Of a DNA stretch of 64,000 nt, positions 8,350 through 17,691 are shown in pieces. Source of the DNA: Paraburkholderia fungorum. Its GTDB lineage: Bacteria > Pseudomonadota > Gammaproteobacteria > Burkholderiales > Burkholderiaceae. Each line of letters opens with the position of its first letter. Within the stretch, counting starts at the first letter, position 1. Under the pieces are notes generated by a model. The model worked only from the letters and a program-made list of their open reading frames with translations, had not been told where the DNA came from and did no database searches. The stretch lies in NCBI RefSeq assembly GCF_900099835.1, contig NZ_FNKP01000001.1, positions 248,001 to 312,000 of the forward strand. The letters are read 5' to 3'. The position numbers were made by a program, and so were the translations under genes.

Positions 8350-9246
8350 ATGTCCACCAGCACCGCCAACACCGTCAAGCTGAAAGAGCAATTCGACGCC
8401 GGTCTCGAAACCCGCGCCGATTTCACCATCGATCAGCCCACCGAACGCTACGGCGCTATCGATCACGCGGTGTGGCAACAGCTTTATGCGCGTCAGACGG
8501 CGCTGCTCAAAGGCCGCGTGTGCGACGAGTTTCTGGCGGGCGTCGAGCGTATTGGCATGCCGGCGGACCGCGTGCCTTCCTTCGATGAAATCAACGCGAA
8601 GCTCACGCCCGCGACCGGCTGGCAAATCGTCGCCGTGCCGGGCCTCGTGCCTGATCAGGTGTTTTTCGAGCATCTGGCGAATCGCCGTTTTCCCGTCACT
8701 TGGTGGATGCGCCGTCCCGACCAGCTCGATTATCTGCAAGAACCGGACTGTTTCCACGACCTGTTCGGTCACGTGCCGCTGCTGATCAATCCCGTGTTCG
8801 CCGACTACATGCATGCGTACGGACGCGCTGCGCTGGCCGCCAACGATGCCGGCGCACTGCCTCTACTCGCGCGACTTTATTGGTACACAGTTGAGTTCGG
8901 GCTGATCCGCGATGCAGCCAGTCCAAACGGTGTGAAAATCTACGGAGCGGGCATCGTGTCGAGCAAGGGAGAGACGCTATACAGCCAGCAGAGCGGCGCT
9001 CCGAACCGGCTCGGCTTCGATCTGGAACGCGTGATGCGCACGCGTTATCGCATCGACACGTTCCAGAAAACCTACTTCGTCATCGATGACTTCGCGCAGC
9101 TATTCGGTGTGGCGCAAACCGATTTTGCGCCGCTGCTGGAGAAGCTCGCCGCTGAACCCGCGTTGATGGCCGGTGACGTGCTCGACGACGATCGCGTCAT
9201 CACGCGCGGCTCGCAGGATGGCTGGCAGGCCGACGGCGATATCTGA
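8350..9246 (+). CDS. phhA: Phenylalanine-4-hydroxylase
   Basis: 298 residues, normal for the monomeric bacterial enzyme. The iron site is clear: the two His of DCFHDLFGHVPLL and the Glu of YWYTVEFGL. The pterin and substrate region is around RFPVTWWMR. It converts phenylalanine to tyrosine with tetrahydrobiopterin-like pterin and oxygen in the cytoplasm. I use the ATG at 8350; an upstream in-frame ATG at 8299 would add 17 unconserved-looking residues. It lies just before phhB, which recycles the pterin, and opposite an Lrp-type regulator. Confidence 0.96.
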   Translation: MSTSTANTVKLKEQFDAGLETRADFTIDQPTERYGAIDHAVWQQLYARQTALLKGRVCDEFLAGVERIGMPADRVPSFDEINAKLTPATGWQIVAVPGLVPDQVFFEHLANRRFPVTWWMRRPDQLDYLQEPDCFHDLFGHVPLLINPVFADYMHAYGRAALAANDAGALPLLARLYWYTVEFGLIRDAASPNGVKIYGAGIVSSKGETLYSQQSGAPNRLGFDLERVMRTRYRIDTFQKTYFVIDDFAQLFGVAQTDFAPLLEKLAAEPALMAGDVLDDDRVITRGSQDGWQADGDI

Positions 9247-9373
9247 AACGCAGCACGCGAACCATGCACCGCACGCTGCGCAGCGAGTTGGGTGCATCCG
9301 TGAAAAAATAGTGAACGCGCACTCCCGCTGACGTGCATACGCAGCACGTTGTCCCTATCGACGAGGCATCGCC

Positions 9374-9664
9374 ATGATTCAGAAACTGACCACCGAAGAA
9401 CGCGCCACCAAACTCGCCCCGATGAGCGACTGGCAAGTGGTGAAGGACCGCGACGCGATCAAGCGCAAGCTGCAGTTTGCCGACTTCAACGAAGCATTCG
9501 GCTTCATGACGCGGGTGGCGATCAAGGCGCAGGAAATGGATCACCACCCGGAGTGGTTCAACGTGTACAACAAAGTGGAGATCACGTTGTCCACGCATGA
9601 GGCCAACGGCCTGACCGAGCGCGACATCAAACTCGCGTCGTTCATCGACAGTATTACAGCGTAA
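9374..9664 (+). CDS. phhB: Pterin-4a-carbinolamine dehydratase
   Basis: 96 residues, full length. The family active-site signature is present ([17 protein letters not shown], then [11 protein letters not shown]), with the catalytic His pair at HH and the later His and Asp. It dehydrates 4a-hydroxytetrahydropterin so the cofactor of PhhA can be reduced again. It lies 127 nt after phhA on the same strand and is likely co-transcribed. GAGG precedes the start. Confidence 0.95.
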   Translation: MIQKLTTEERATKLAPMSDWQVVKDRDAIKRKLQFADFNEAFGFMTRVAIKAQEMDHHPEWFNVYNKVEITLSTHEANGLTERDIKLASFIDSITA

Positions 9665-9769
9665 TACAGGAAATTTGCGCCCTTGCTGGCGTGCTAATTC
9701 GCCACGCATTGAACAATTGACCGGAAATGAAAGGGCAATGCAGGTTATCCCTCGGCCAAACCTTCAGTT

Positions 9770-9994
9770 CTACAGGCTATTCTTAAGGCTTACGTAAACT
9801 TCCCACGCTTGCCTGGCAAACCCGTCTAAACGATCCGGTGATAGCGTCTGCTGACGCTGTACAATCAGCAGCGCATACGGCTTGGAGAGCGCGCTTGCCT
9901 CCTTGCACAGAACGAGTTCGTCACCGCTTGAAGGTGAGCGGGCGCGCCAGAAGTTGATCGCGGCTTCCAGTTCGTGGATGGTTATTTCGGACAT
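9770..9994 (-). CDS. Small DUF3717-like protein
   Basis: 74 residues beginning MSEITIHELEAAINFWRARS, the form I associate with the DUF3717 family of small Burkholderiales proteins. It has no signal peptide or membrane segment and its function is unknown. The reading frame stays open upstream to 10369, but that part mirrors the response-regulator gene on the other strand, so the short form is chosen. It is divergent from the two-component genes at 10154. No clear ribosome site is seen. Confidence 0.7.
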   Translation of the reverse strand: MSEITIHELEAAINFWRARSPSSGDELVLCKEASALSKPYALLIVQRQQTLSPDRLDGFARQAWEVYVSLKNSL

Positions 9995-10153
9995 GACTTC
10001 GCGGTTGCCTTGCGCGCAACATGGCGGCTCGATGGCTGCTTCGTGGCCCGTTCCCGTCCTTGTGGCACGGCCACCCGCACGCTGCCTGTGCAGCAGGCGC
10101 CCCGGCGAACCGCTTGCCCAAACGCCTAAACCCATTGTACTTGAGCGAAATCC

Positions 10154-10840
10154 ATGCGACTCCTTCTGATCGAAGATGACCGCCCCATCGCACGCGGCAT
10201 CCAAAGCAGTCTCGAACAAGCCGGCTTCACCGTCGACATGGTCCACGACGGCATTTTCGCCGAGCAGGCCCTCACGCAAAACCGCCATGAGCTGGTGATT
10301 CTCGATCTGGGCTTGCCCGGTATCGACGGCATGACGTTGCTCTCGCGTTTCCGCCAGAGCAATCGCCATACGCCGGTCATCATCCTCACCGCGCGCGACG
10401 AGTTGAACGACCGTGTCCAGGGCCTGAATTCCGGTGCCGACGACTACATGCTAAAGCCGTTCGAACCCACCGAACTCGAAGCACGCATTCGCGCCGTGAT
10501 GCGCCGCAGCGGTCCGCACGGCGACATGCCGCGTCCGGAAGTGTCGCTGGGCGGTGTGCGTCTGTCGGGCGTCGATCGCCGCATTTTCAACGACGACAAG
10601 CCGCTCGAATTGTCGCCGCGCGAATTCGCGGTGCTCGAAATGCTGTTGTTGCGCCATGGCCGCGTGGTCAGCAAGGCGCAACTGCAAGACCATCTGACGC
10701 ATTTCGGCGGCGATCTCGGCGACACCGCGATCGAAGTCTACGTGCACCGGGTGCGTAAAAAGCTCGAAAGCTGCCGTGTGGAAATCGTCACGGTGCGTGG
10801 CTTCGGTTATCTGTTGCAGGAAATCCGTCAAGCCGCATAA
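10154..10840 (+). CDS. OmpR-family response regulator (TctD/QseB-like)
   Basis: 228 residues. The receiver domain (1-115) has the acidic pair in LLIEDDRPIARGI, the phospho-acceptor Asp in LVILDLGLPGIDG and the Lys in ADDYMLKPF. The C-terminal winged helix (about 130-225) has ELSPREFAVLEMLLLRHGRVV and TAIEVYVHRVRKKL. It pairs with the histidine kinase directly downstream. No transporter or target gene adjoins that would reveal the signal. Confidence 0.94.
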   Translation: MRLLLIEDDRPIARGIQSSLEQAGFTVDMVHDGIFAEQALTQNRHELVILDLGLPGIDGMTLLSRFRQSNRHTPVIILTARDELNDRVQGLNSGADDYMLKPFEPTELEARIRAVMRRSGPHGDMPRPEVSLGGVRLSGVDRRIFNDDKPLELSPREFAVLEMLLLRHGRVVSKAQLQDHLTHFGGDLGDTAIEVYVHRVRKKLESCRVEIVTVRGFGYLLQEIRQAA

Positions 10841-10989
10841 TCGTCGTGAAGGCCGCCTACGAACTTCGTGGCGGCCTGACGGTGCCGGGCCGGCGCCGCG
10901 CACGTATTGCCTACGTGCTGTGCAATTCGCCGGCATCGGCGAAATTTAGCGGCGCCTCGCGCCGTAGCCCTCTTCCCGCGCGTTCGATC

Positions 10990-12495
10990 ATGCCCCAGCC
11001 GGCCGCCAATAGTCTGCGCCGCACGCTGCTGCGGCGCCTCGCTGCACCCCTTTCGCTGCTCGCGCTGATGAGCGGCCTGATCGCTTACTGGCTGGCGTGG
11101 CAATACACGCAGCATGTCGTCGACCGCTCGCTCGCCGACCTCGCCACCGCGATTTCCAAGCAGATCCAGATTGCCGGTCCCGATGCCAAAGTGACCGTGC
11201 CACCGCTCGCGCAAGCCATGTTCTCCGATCCGGTCGAACAACTCGTCTACCGGATCAGCAACGGCGAATCCGAAATTGCCGGCGACTCCAGTCTGCCGCT
11301 GCAAGGCACCAGCGTGCGTCGTATGCATTACGCGTACGTGTTCGAGACCGAGCATCAGGGTACGACCGTGCGAGTCGCGCAGGTGCGGGTCGATCAGCCC
11401 ATGGGCAACCCGATCGTGATCGAAGTCGGTCAGCCGGTGCATCACCGGTTTCGAATCGCCGCCGAGTTCCTCGTCGCGATCATGATGCCGCTGCTGCTTC
11501 TGCTGCTGGCGGGCTGGGTGATCGTGTGGCGCGTCGTCAACCAGCAGCTCAATCCGCTGACCGATCTCGCGGATTCGCTGAACCGGCAAACTCACACATC
11601 GCTCGAACCGGTCGATGAAACCTACGTGCCAGTCGAAATCCGGCCGCTTACGGGCGCGCTGAACGCGCTGCTCGATCGGTTGAAAACCGCGCTCGACGGC
11701 CAGCGCAAATTCATCGCCGATGCCGCGCATCAACTCCGTACGCCGCTGACCGCCGTCAAGCTGCATGCCGAACAGGCGGCCACTGCGCGCGATCCGCAGC
11801 AGACCCTCGTGGCGGTGCGCGAGCTGCGGGCGGCGGCCGACCGCGCGGTGCGTCTGTCGAATCAGTTGTTGTCGCTGGCACGCGCCGAGCCGGGCGAACA
11901 GGCTGCGCGCTTCGTCAATGTGGACATGTCCGCGCTCGCGTTCGACACCGGCGCGGAATGGGTGCCGCGCGCATTGTCATTCCATGTCGACCTCGGTTTC
12001 CAGCGGCTCGACGACCCGGCCAACGATCATCCGCTGATGGCGCGGGGCAATCCTGTGCTGCTGCACGAAGTGATCGCCAATCTGCTGGATAACGCGTTGA
12101 AGTATGTGCCGCCGTCGCGCTTCGACGGCGGGCGCATCACGGTGACGGTGTCGCAAACGGTCATCGACGATGTGCGCATGGCAGAGATCATCGTGGAAGA
12201 CAACGGGCCGGGCGTGCCGCGCGCTCAGCAGGCGGATCTGTTCAAGCGGTTTTTCCGCGGCGACGGTCAGGCCGAAGCCGGCGTGGATAGCGGTGCCGGT
12301 CTGGGACTCGCGATCGTCCACGACATCATGGTGCTGCATCGCGGCAGCGTGCATTACGAAGATGCGCCGGAAGGCGGCGCACGCTTCATCGTGCGTATTC
12401 CGTTGCTACCGGCAAGCGTTCAGAGCGAGCCTGCGCGAATCGACGCCCCGCGACCGGCAAAAAAATCGGCGCACTCGGCGCCGGTGGATATCTAA
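10990..12495 (+). CDS. Sensor histidine kinase (TctE/QseC-like)
   Basis: 501 residues. A transmembrane segment at about 18-40 (LSLLALMSGLIAYWLAWQYT) is followed by a periplasmic 2CSK_N-like domain to about residue 155 and a second membrane segment (LVAIMMPLLLLLLAGWVIVW). Next come HAMP, the H-box FIADAAHQLRTPLTAVKLH, the N-box NLLDNALKYVP and the G boxes VEDNGPGVP and GAGLGLAIV. I choose the ATG at 10990; a GTG start at 10846, 5 nt after the regulator stop, would add 48 residues of poor quality. The domain type is the one found in tricarboxylate sensors, but no tctCBA genes are nearby, so the ligand is open. Confidence 0.92.
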   Translation: MPQPAANSLRRTLLRRLAAPLSLLALMSGLIAYWLAWQYTQHVVDRSLADLATAISKQIQIAGPDAKVTVPPLAQAMFSDPVEQLVYRISNGESEIAGDSSLPLQGTSVRRMHYAYVFETEHQGTTVRVAQVRVDQPMGNPIVIEVGQPVHHRFRIAAEFLVAIMMPLLLLLLAGWVIVWRVVNQQLNPLTDLADSLNRQTHTSLEPVDETYVPVEIRPLTGALNALLDRLKTALDGQRKFIADAAHQLRTPLTAVKLHAEQAATARDPQQTLVAVRELRAAADRAVRLSNQLLSLARAEPGEQAARFVNVDMSALAFDTGAEWVPRALSFHVDLGFQRLDDPANDHPLMARGNPVLLHEVIANLLDNALKYVPPSRFDGGRITVTVSQTVIDDVRMAEIIVEDNGPGVPRAQQADLFKRFFRGDGQAEAGVDSGAGLGLAIVHDIMVLHRGSVHYEDAPEGGARFIVRIPLLPASVQSEPARIDAPRPAKKSAHSAPVDI

Positions 12496-12586
12496 CGTAT
12501 TGCGATTCAAAACGGGCTGCTTCGCATACGCTCATGCACTCGCTGATAACAGCGTCAGCCCATGAGCAACGCCAGCAGCCCGCGCG

Positions 12587-13126
12587 TCACTTCTTCTTTG
12601 CCTTTTTCGCCGACGTTTTGGCTTCCGACACCTTGGCTTTCTTCGCCGACTTTCCGGCTTTCCCCTCGCCCTTCTCTTTCTCCGGCGGCGCCAGCATCGT
12701 GCCGCGGCACTTGCGCGCGCCGCAACGGCATTCGTATTCCTTCTTCAGCTTTTTCGTTTGACGCGCGTCGATCACGAGGCCGTAGTCGTAAAAGACTTCC
12801 TCGCCCTCGGCGATATCGCGCAACGCATGCACGTACACGTGACCGTCGATTTCCTCGGCTTCGCAGTTCGGCGCGCACGAGTGGTTGATCCAGCGCGCAC
12901 TGTTGCCGTCCACTTTGCCGTCGATCACCTTGCCGCTATCCAGCGCAAAGTAGAACGTGTGATTCGGTTCGGCCGGATTGTGCGGATGGCGGCGCAATGC
13001 TTCTTTCCAGGAGATCCGCTCGCCTTTGTATTCGATCAGCCGTTCGCCGGCCGCAATCGGTTCGAGGGCAAACACGCCTTTGCCGTGCACACCCGAACGG
13101 CGCACGGCGATCCTGCGTGAACTCAT
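12587..13126 (-). CDS. SET-domain protein lysine methyltransferase-like with a Lys/Ala-rich tail
   Basis: 179 residues. A SET domain fills about residues 1-120: HGKGVFALEPIAAGERLIEY at the start, the SAM/pseudoknot motif RWINHSCAPNCEAEE, and the catalytic Tyr region EEVFYDYG. A post-SET zinc motif follows (YECRCGARKCRG), with its last ligands in compact form. The C-terminal 30 or so residues are almost only Lys, Ala, Glu and Ser, ending in repeated AKK units like histone H1-type tails. The family transfers methyl groups to lysine side chains; the bacterial target is unknown. AAGGA precedes the start. Neighbours give no hint of the substrate. Confidence 0.9.
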   Translation of the reverse strand: MSSRRIAVRRSGVHGKGVFALEPIAAGERLIEYKGERISWKEALRRHPHNPAEPNHTFYFALDSGKVIDGKVDGNSARWINHSCAPNCEAEEIDGHVYVHALRDIAEGEEVFYDYGLVIDARQTKKLKKEYECRCGARKCRGTMLAPPEKEKGEGKAGKSAKKAKVSEAKTSAKKAKKK

Positions 13127-13346
13127 TGAATGAATCCTTGTGAAGAACTGGGGATGAAGTCCGGCAGCCGCCTAAGATGTCCGCGTCTGACGCGCTGCTT
13201 TTTCCTGACGCCAATAGCAAACGCGGCGCCCTGCGAGCGCCGCGTCGACTTGCGACGCACGTGCGCCACATCCGGCATCCTACACGCTCAAGACAGCTTC
13301 CTTCAACCGTCAAAAGGACGCATTCATGCAAGCTGTCCGGGCCGCT

Positions 13347-14459
13347 TCAACGTTGTCCGAACGAAATATCGCCGAACAGCGCTTTTTGCTCGCGCGGCTG
13401 CGAACGCCAGTATTGCGGCGGCGCTTCGACCGTTGCGCCGAGTTGCGCTGCGGCGTGCCACGGCCAGCGCGGGTTGTACAGCAACGCGCGAGCCAGCGCG
13501 ATCAGATCGGCGTCGCCCGCTTCGATCAGTTGCTCGGCATGCAGCGGATCGGTGATCAGGCCGACGCCAATCGTGGTCAGCCCGGTTGCCTGTTTGACCG
13601 CCTTCGCAAACGGGATCTGATAGCCGGGTTCAAGCGGGATTTTCTGCAACGGCGATACACCGCCCGACGACACATCAATCCAGTCGCAGCCGCGTTTTTT
13701 CAGCTCCTGCGAAAACGCGATGGTGTCCGCAAGCGTCCAGCCGCCTTCGACCCAATCGGTTGCCGACACGCGCACGCCGACCGGTTTGTCGGCGGGAAAT
13801 GCAGCGCGCACGATATCGAATATTTCGAGCGGAAAACGCATACGATTTTCGAGCGAGCCGCCGTAATCGTCGTCGCGCTGATTGGCGATCGGCGACAGGA
13901 ATTGATGCAGCAGATAGCCGTGCGCGGCATGCACTTCTACAGCGTCGATGCCGATGCGCGCAGCGCGTCGTGCAGACGCCGCAAACGCCTCGCGGATCCG
14001 GTTCAGCCCGGCGGTATCGAGCGCAAGCGGCGGCTCCTCACCGGCCTTATGCGGCAACGCAGACGGCGCGTGCGGCAACCAGCCACCCTGCGACACCGGA
14101 ATCAGCTGACCGCCTTCCCAAGGCACGTGGCTCGACGCCTTGCGCCCCGCGTGCGACAACTGCATCGCCACCTTGATCGACGAATGTTTGCGGATCGCGG
14201 CCAGTACGGGCACGAGCGCGGCTTCGGTCGCGTCATCCCACAAACCGAGATCGCCGGGGGTGATGCGGCCGTCCGGCTCGACCGAGGTCGCCTCGATGCA
14301 CAGCAGTCCAGCACCCGACAACGCGAGACTGCCGAGGTGGATCATGTGCCATGCCGTGGCCTCACCGCGTTCGGCGGAATACTGGCACATCGGGGATACG
14401 ACGATACGATTGGGAAGCGTCACGCTACGCAGCGTGAGCGAAGAGAAAAGCGCGCTCAT
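13347..14459 (-). CDS. NADH:flavin oxidoreductase / Old Yellow Enzyme, YqjM-NamA type
   Basis: 370 residues, an FMN TIM-barrel enzyme. It shows the YqjM-type Cys in VSPMCQYSAERG, the flavin-contact SHAGRKAS, the substrate-binding His pair in VEVHAAHGYLLHQFLSP and the following YGGSLENRMRFPLEI. It reduces activated C=C bonds of enones, nitro compounds or maleimides with NAD(P)H, and is often linked to electrophile detoxification. It is the downstream partner of a glutamine amidotransferase-like gene (73-nt gap), with a MarR regulator beyond that. Confidence 0.93.
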   Translation of the reverse strand: MSALFSSLTLRSVTLPNRIVVSPMCQYSAERGEATAWHMIHLGSLALSGAGLLCIEATSVEPDGRITPGDLGLWDDATEAALVPVLAAIRKHSSIKVAMQLSHAGRKASSHVPWEGGQLIPVSQGGWLPHAPSALPHKAGEEPPLALDTAGLNRIREAFAASARRAARIGIDAVEVHAAHGYLLHQFLSPIANQRDDDYGGSLENRMRFPLEIFDIVRAAFPADKPVGVRVSATDWVEGGWTLADTIAFSQELKKRGCDWIDVSSGGVSPLQKIPLEPGYQIPFAKAVKQATGLTTIGVGLITDPLHAEQLIEAGDADLIALARALLYNPRWPWHAAAQLGATVEAPPQYWRSQPREQKALFGDISFGQR

Positions 14460-14532
14460 GGATGTCGCCCAGTAGAAACCCGAGAGCGATCGAGCATAGC
14501 ACCGTGGGCGGTTTACTGCATGTCAGCGCCCG

Positions 14533-15261
14533 TCAAGGCGTCGGGCTGCCCGATTTCGCTTCCACCTGATCGAGCCATTCGGCAAACATCTTGCGGGTCG
14601 CGGTTTCGAGCGCCGGACCGAATTGCGCGGTCTCGGCACGCAACTGCCGTGCATCGATACCGTGGCCGGCGAGCTCTCCCGCATTGCCGATCAGCCAGGG
14701 TTCGAACCGGTCGGTCCGAATCTCTGGATGACACTGCAAACCCAGTACGTGATCGCCCCACGCAAACGCCTGGTTTTCGCAGGCGGGGGTCGACGCGAGA
14801 CGGGTAGCCTGGTCGGGCAGATCGAAAGTGTCGCCGTGCCAATGCAGCATGGACGTATGCGCGCCGTCGAGATGACGCACCGGCGAAGCGCGGCCGGCAT
14901 CGGTCAGCGTGAGCGGCGTCCAGCCGATTTCGGTATGTCCTGCGGGATAAACCCGTGCGCCGAGCGCACGCGCGACAAGCTGCGCGCCGAGGCAGATGCC
15001 GAGCGTCGGCAACCCTGCCGCTATGCGCTTCTCGATCATTGAGAGCAACGGCACGAGCGTGGGATATAGCGCGTCGTCGGTTGCGCTGATCGGACCGCCA
15101 AGTACCACCATCAGCGATGCTGCGACCGGGTTCGGCGCCTCGATGCGGGCGAAACCAACATCGAGATAGCGCACGGGACGCCCGCGCTCGCCGAGCACCA
15201 GTTCGAGACTACCCAGATCCTCGAAGTGCACATGGCGAATGGCGAGAACTTCGCGATTCAT
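14533..15261 (-). CDS. Class I glutamine amidotransferase-like protein
   Basis: 242 residues. The triad is visible: nucleophile Cys in LGICLGAQLVARALG, and His and Glu in LQCHPEIRTDRFEPWL. It resembles stand-alone GMP-synthase-like amidotransferases such as those that hydrolyse gamma-glutamyl compounds. No synthetase partner is adjacent, so it may be a gamma-glutamyl hydrolase rather than an ammonia donor (inference). AGGG precedes the start. It lies 73 nt upstream of the Old Yellow Enzyme gene on the same strand. Confidence 0.88.
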   Translation of the reverse strand: MNREVLAIRHVHFEDLGSLELVLGERGRPVRYLDVGFARIEAPNPVAASLMVVLGGPISATDDALYPTLVPLLSMIEKRIAAGLPTLGICLGAQLVARALGARVYPAGHTEIGWTPLTLTDAGRASPVRHLDGAHTSMLHWHGDTFDLPDQATRLASTPACENQAFAWGDHVLGLQCHPEIRTDRFEPWLIGNAGELAGHGIDARQLRAETAQFGPALETATRKMFAEWLDQVEAKSGSPTP

Positions 15262-15401
15262 CGGCCTGCCCTACTTTCAGGTTGACTAAAGACTTGCCGC
15301 GCGACTTGCCACAACACGGCGCCAGACGGCTGACAGGCGGCGTAGGCGGCCTGCCAAAGCCGGCATGGCAGTGTAGCGGATTGCCTCGAAAAGAAATCGC
15401 G

Positions 15402-16040
15402 TTACTGCGCGAAGATCTTCCAGGTCTTCTTCTGGGTAGCGACGTCGGCAACTTCGTACACCGAGCAGTCGAGACGCAGATTCGTGTCCGACATCTTCAG
15501 ACCAAGCAGCGCGCATTGATGCGGCGTCTTTTTCGGATTCTTGCTCGGTTCGAAGTGCGAGCAGCTCAGGCACATGCGGTGCGGCGGAATCTGGCTCTGT
15601 GCTTCCAGCTGATGGATGGTTTTGAGCAGCGTGCGGTAGAACACCGCCTGCTCATCTTCACGCAACGTGCCGACAGCCTTGGACAAAAAGTCCGGCCATT
15701 GCGCAGCGCGCTTCGCAGCCGTGCGGCCACGTGCGGTCAGGCGAACTGCCAGAGCGCGGCCGTCGTCGAGCGCGCGGCGCTTTTCGACCAGACCTTTGGT
15801 TTCGAGCGTGCTGACCGCGTCGCTGGTGGTCGCGGCAGTCAAAGCCGTTTCACGGGCGATTTCGCCAAGGCGCATCGGGCCTTTGCGTTGCATCAACAAG
15901 ACCAGGATTTCGCCCTGAGTCGGCGTGAGACCCGCGCCTTCGGCCCATTCCCAGGCCTGGCTCCGCATTGCCGTGCTCAATCGCAATAGGCTGTGGGTCA
16001 CTCGCCCGGTTGCCTGTTCTCCGTATACGCCTTCGCTCAT
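15402..16040 (-). CDS. MarR-family regulator with a C-terminal cysteine cluster
   Basis: 212 residues, longer than the usual 140-160. The winged helix is in the first 145 residues (GLTPTQGEILVLLMQRKGPM, then TAATTSDAVSTLETKGLVEK). An extra C-terminal part of about 55 residues carries four Cys: CLSC near residue 158, one in HQCALLG and one in RLDCSVYE. This spacing suggests a zinc or iron-sulfur site, or redox-active thiols. It is the first gene of a reverse-strand group with the amidotransferase and Old Yellow Enzyme, which fits electrophile or redox sensing (inference). GAAG precedes the start. Confidence 0.88.
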   Translation of the reverse strand: MSEGVYGEQATGRVTHSLLRLSTAMRSQAWEWAEGAGLTPTQGEILVLLMQRKGPMRLGEIARETALTAATTSDAVSTLETKGLVEKRRALDDGRALAVRLTARGRTAAKRAAQWPDFLSKAVGTLREDEQAVFYRTLLKTIHQLEAQSQIPPHRMCLSCSHFEPSKNPKKTPHQCALLGLKMSDTNLRLDCSVYEVADVATQKKTWKIFAQ

Positions 16041-16517
16041 AATCTTCGATTGGTTTATTTGCAGCTCGGGTGCAATGCCGGAAAACTGTTCTCCGACTTC
16101 GCCCGTAGCTCGTGTGGGGTAGCTTCATCCAACTGCGACGAAACGGTTTCTACTATCTCAAAAATTTACCGCCTTGCAAGCCAGCAAGGCGAAAACAACA
16201 TTCTATGCGACAGCGGCGAATCGTACAGCTAACTTATCCAACGCGAGTTGTGGATAACCTCGGGAAAACGTTTGGATAGCCTGTGTACCGATTTTTTATA
16301 CGTGCCTGGAACGAATTCGCCACAACCTGAATTGCCCTTGCAAACCATTGCGGATAAGGCGCTTAACCGTCTGGTTATCATTTTCGCAGCGTGTTGACTT
16401 TTCAGGGAATTATTCAGTTGTCCACAGGCAATGGCAAAACTCGTTCGACACTCCTACCGAGGTATACGTAAACTTTGCGGAAATCTGAAGGGCTGTAGGT
16501 CAGAAAATTTAATTACG
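16041..16517. other. Noncoding region with DnaA-box-like sites
   Basis: About 480 nt, clearly more AT-rich than its surroundings, and no credible gene. It contains an exact DnaA-box match on the reverse strand (TGTGGATAA, 16249-16257) and a one-mismatch copy (TTGTCCACA, 16418-16426). It presumably holds the MarR-gene promoter. No dnaA, parAB or rep gene is near, so I do not call it an origin. Confidence 0.5.
16169..16190. promoter_or_regulatory. Perfect hairpin/palindrome upstream of the MarR gene
   Basis: CGCCTTGC at 16169-16176 and GCAAGGCG at 16183-16190 form an 8-bp perfect inverted repeat with a 6-nt loop, 129 nt before the MarR start. It may be an operator or a transcript hairpin; no T run follows on either strand that would make it a clear terminator. 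Confidence 0.4.
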
Positions 16518-16543
16518 AAAAAAAACCCGCACGAAGCGGGTTT
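16518..16543 (-). terminator. Rho-independent terminator of the ybdK-like gene
   Basis: Read on the reverse strand: AACCCGC, loop TTCGT, GCGGGTT, then eight T. It lies 33 nt after the stop codon of the carboxylate-amine ligase gene. Confidence 0.88.
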
Positions 16544-16575
16544 CTCTACGGCCTGGCTCAAACTTGCCTCAGCGG

Positions 16576-17691
16576 CTACGCCCGCCATTGCAGACATTGC
16601 TGCCGCACCGCTTCGTGCAAGGACTTTTCCTGGCTGAAGACGCTGCGCAACCACGTTGCGTCATTCACCTGTCCGCGGGCGATCGCACCGATCTCGGCCA
16701 GCGCATTGCCCGAACCCAACGCTTCCGCATGCGGCGCGATGAGGTCGAGCGTTTCGAGGATGTCCTCGGAAATTGTTTTTCGTTCGCCCGTTTGCGGGTT
16801 GATGCAGGTCCCGGCGAGACCGAATCGGCATGCTTCGAAACGGTTGAACGTGTAGACCAGATAGTCGTCTTCCTTCGGCGTGATCGGTTTGTCGAGCAGC
16901 AGATGCCGTGCAAGTGTCTGGATGTAGCACGCAATGGCGGCCGCGCGATCCACGGAAAACGGCGTGTCCATCACGCGCACTTCGATCGTGCCGAAACCGG
17001 GCTTCGGCCGGATGTCCCAGTAAAAATCTTTCATGCTGTTGACCACGCCCGTGTGGACCATCTTCGAGAAATATTCCTCGAAACTGTCCCACGTCAGCAC
17101 GAACGGCGCACGGCCCGAAAGCGGAAACGCGAATACGGAATTCAGTCGTGCCGAATGAAAGCCGGTGTCCACGCCCTGCACGAACGGCGACGACGCAGAC
17201 AGCGCGATGAAATGCGGAATGAAGCGCGACATCGAATGCAGCAGATACAGCGCGCTGTTCGGATTCGGGCAACCGATGTGAACGTGCTGGCCAAACACCG
17301 TGAACTGCTTCGCCAGATAGCCGTACAACTCGGACAGGTACTGAAAACGCGGTGTATCGACGATCTGCCGCTCGCTCCATTGCTGGAACGGATGCGTGCC
17401 GCCGCCGCACAAACCGACGTTCAGATGATCGGCAGCCGACACCAGCGTGTCGCGAATCTTGCGCAAATCGGTGACGGCCTGCTCGTGCGTCGTGCAGATA
17501 CCCGTCGACAGCTCGATCATGCTTTCGGTGATTTCCGGCGTGATGTTGCCGGGGATTTTTTCGTCCTTGATCAGACGCATCAAATCCGAGCCGGCTTTGG
17601 TCAGATCATAGTCATGCGTATTGACGATCTGCATTTCGAGTTCGACGCCGAACGTAAACGGCTTCGAATCGATGAAGGGTTCGAGTGACAT
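16576..17691 (-). CDS. ybdK: YbdK-type carboxylate-amine ligase (GCS2 family glutamate-cysteine ligase)
   Basis: 371 residues, normal for the GCS2/YbdK family. It begins with the ATP/glutamate site [12 protein letters not shown]. Family motifs are [23 protein letters not shown] and [11 protein letters not shown]. Family members show weak gamma-glutamylcysteine ligase activity in vitro; the true substrate pair is usually unknown. A separate full-length GshA is encoded at 42828-44444, so this one is probably not the main glutathione enzyme. GGGGA precedes the start, and a strong terminator follows. Confidence 0.92.
   Translation of the reverse strand: MSLEPFIDSKPFTFGVELEMQIVNTHDYDLTKAGSDLMRLIKDEKIPGNITPEITESMIELSTGICTTHEQAVTDLRKIRDTLVSAADHLNVGLCGGGTHPFQQWSERQIVDTPRFQYLSELYGYLAKQFTVFGQHVHIGCPNPNSALYLLHSMSRFIPHFIALSASSPFVQGVDTGFHSARLNSVFAFPLSGRAPFVLTWDSFEEYFSKMVHTGVVNSMKDFYWDIRPKPGFGTIEVRVMDTPFSVDRAAAIACYIQTLARHLLLDKPITPKEDDYLVYTFNRFEACRFGLAGTCINPQTGERKTISEDILETLDLIAPHAEALGSGNALAEIGAIARGQVNDATWLRSVFSQEKSLHEAVRQQCLQWRA

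Noticed and set aside
13326..14807. A 493-residue forward frame across the Old Yellow Enzyme gene
   Set aside because: Antisense shadow; the reverse gene carries all expected flavin motifs.
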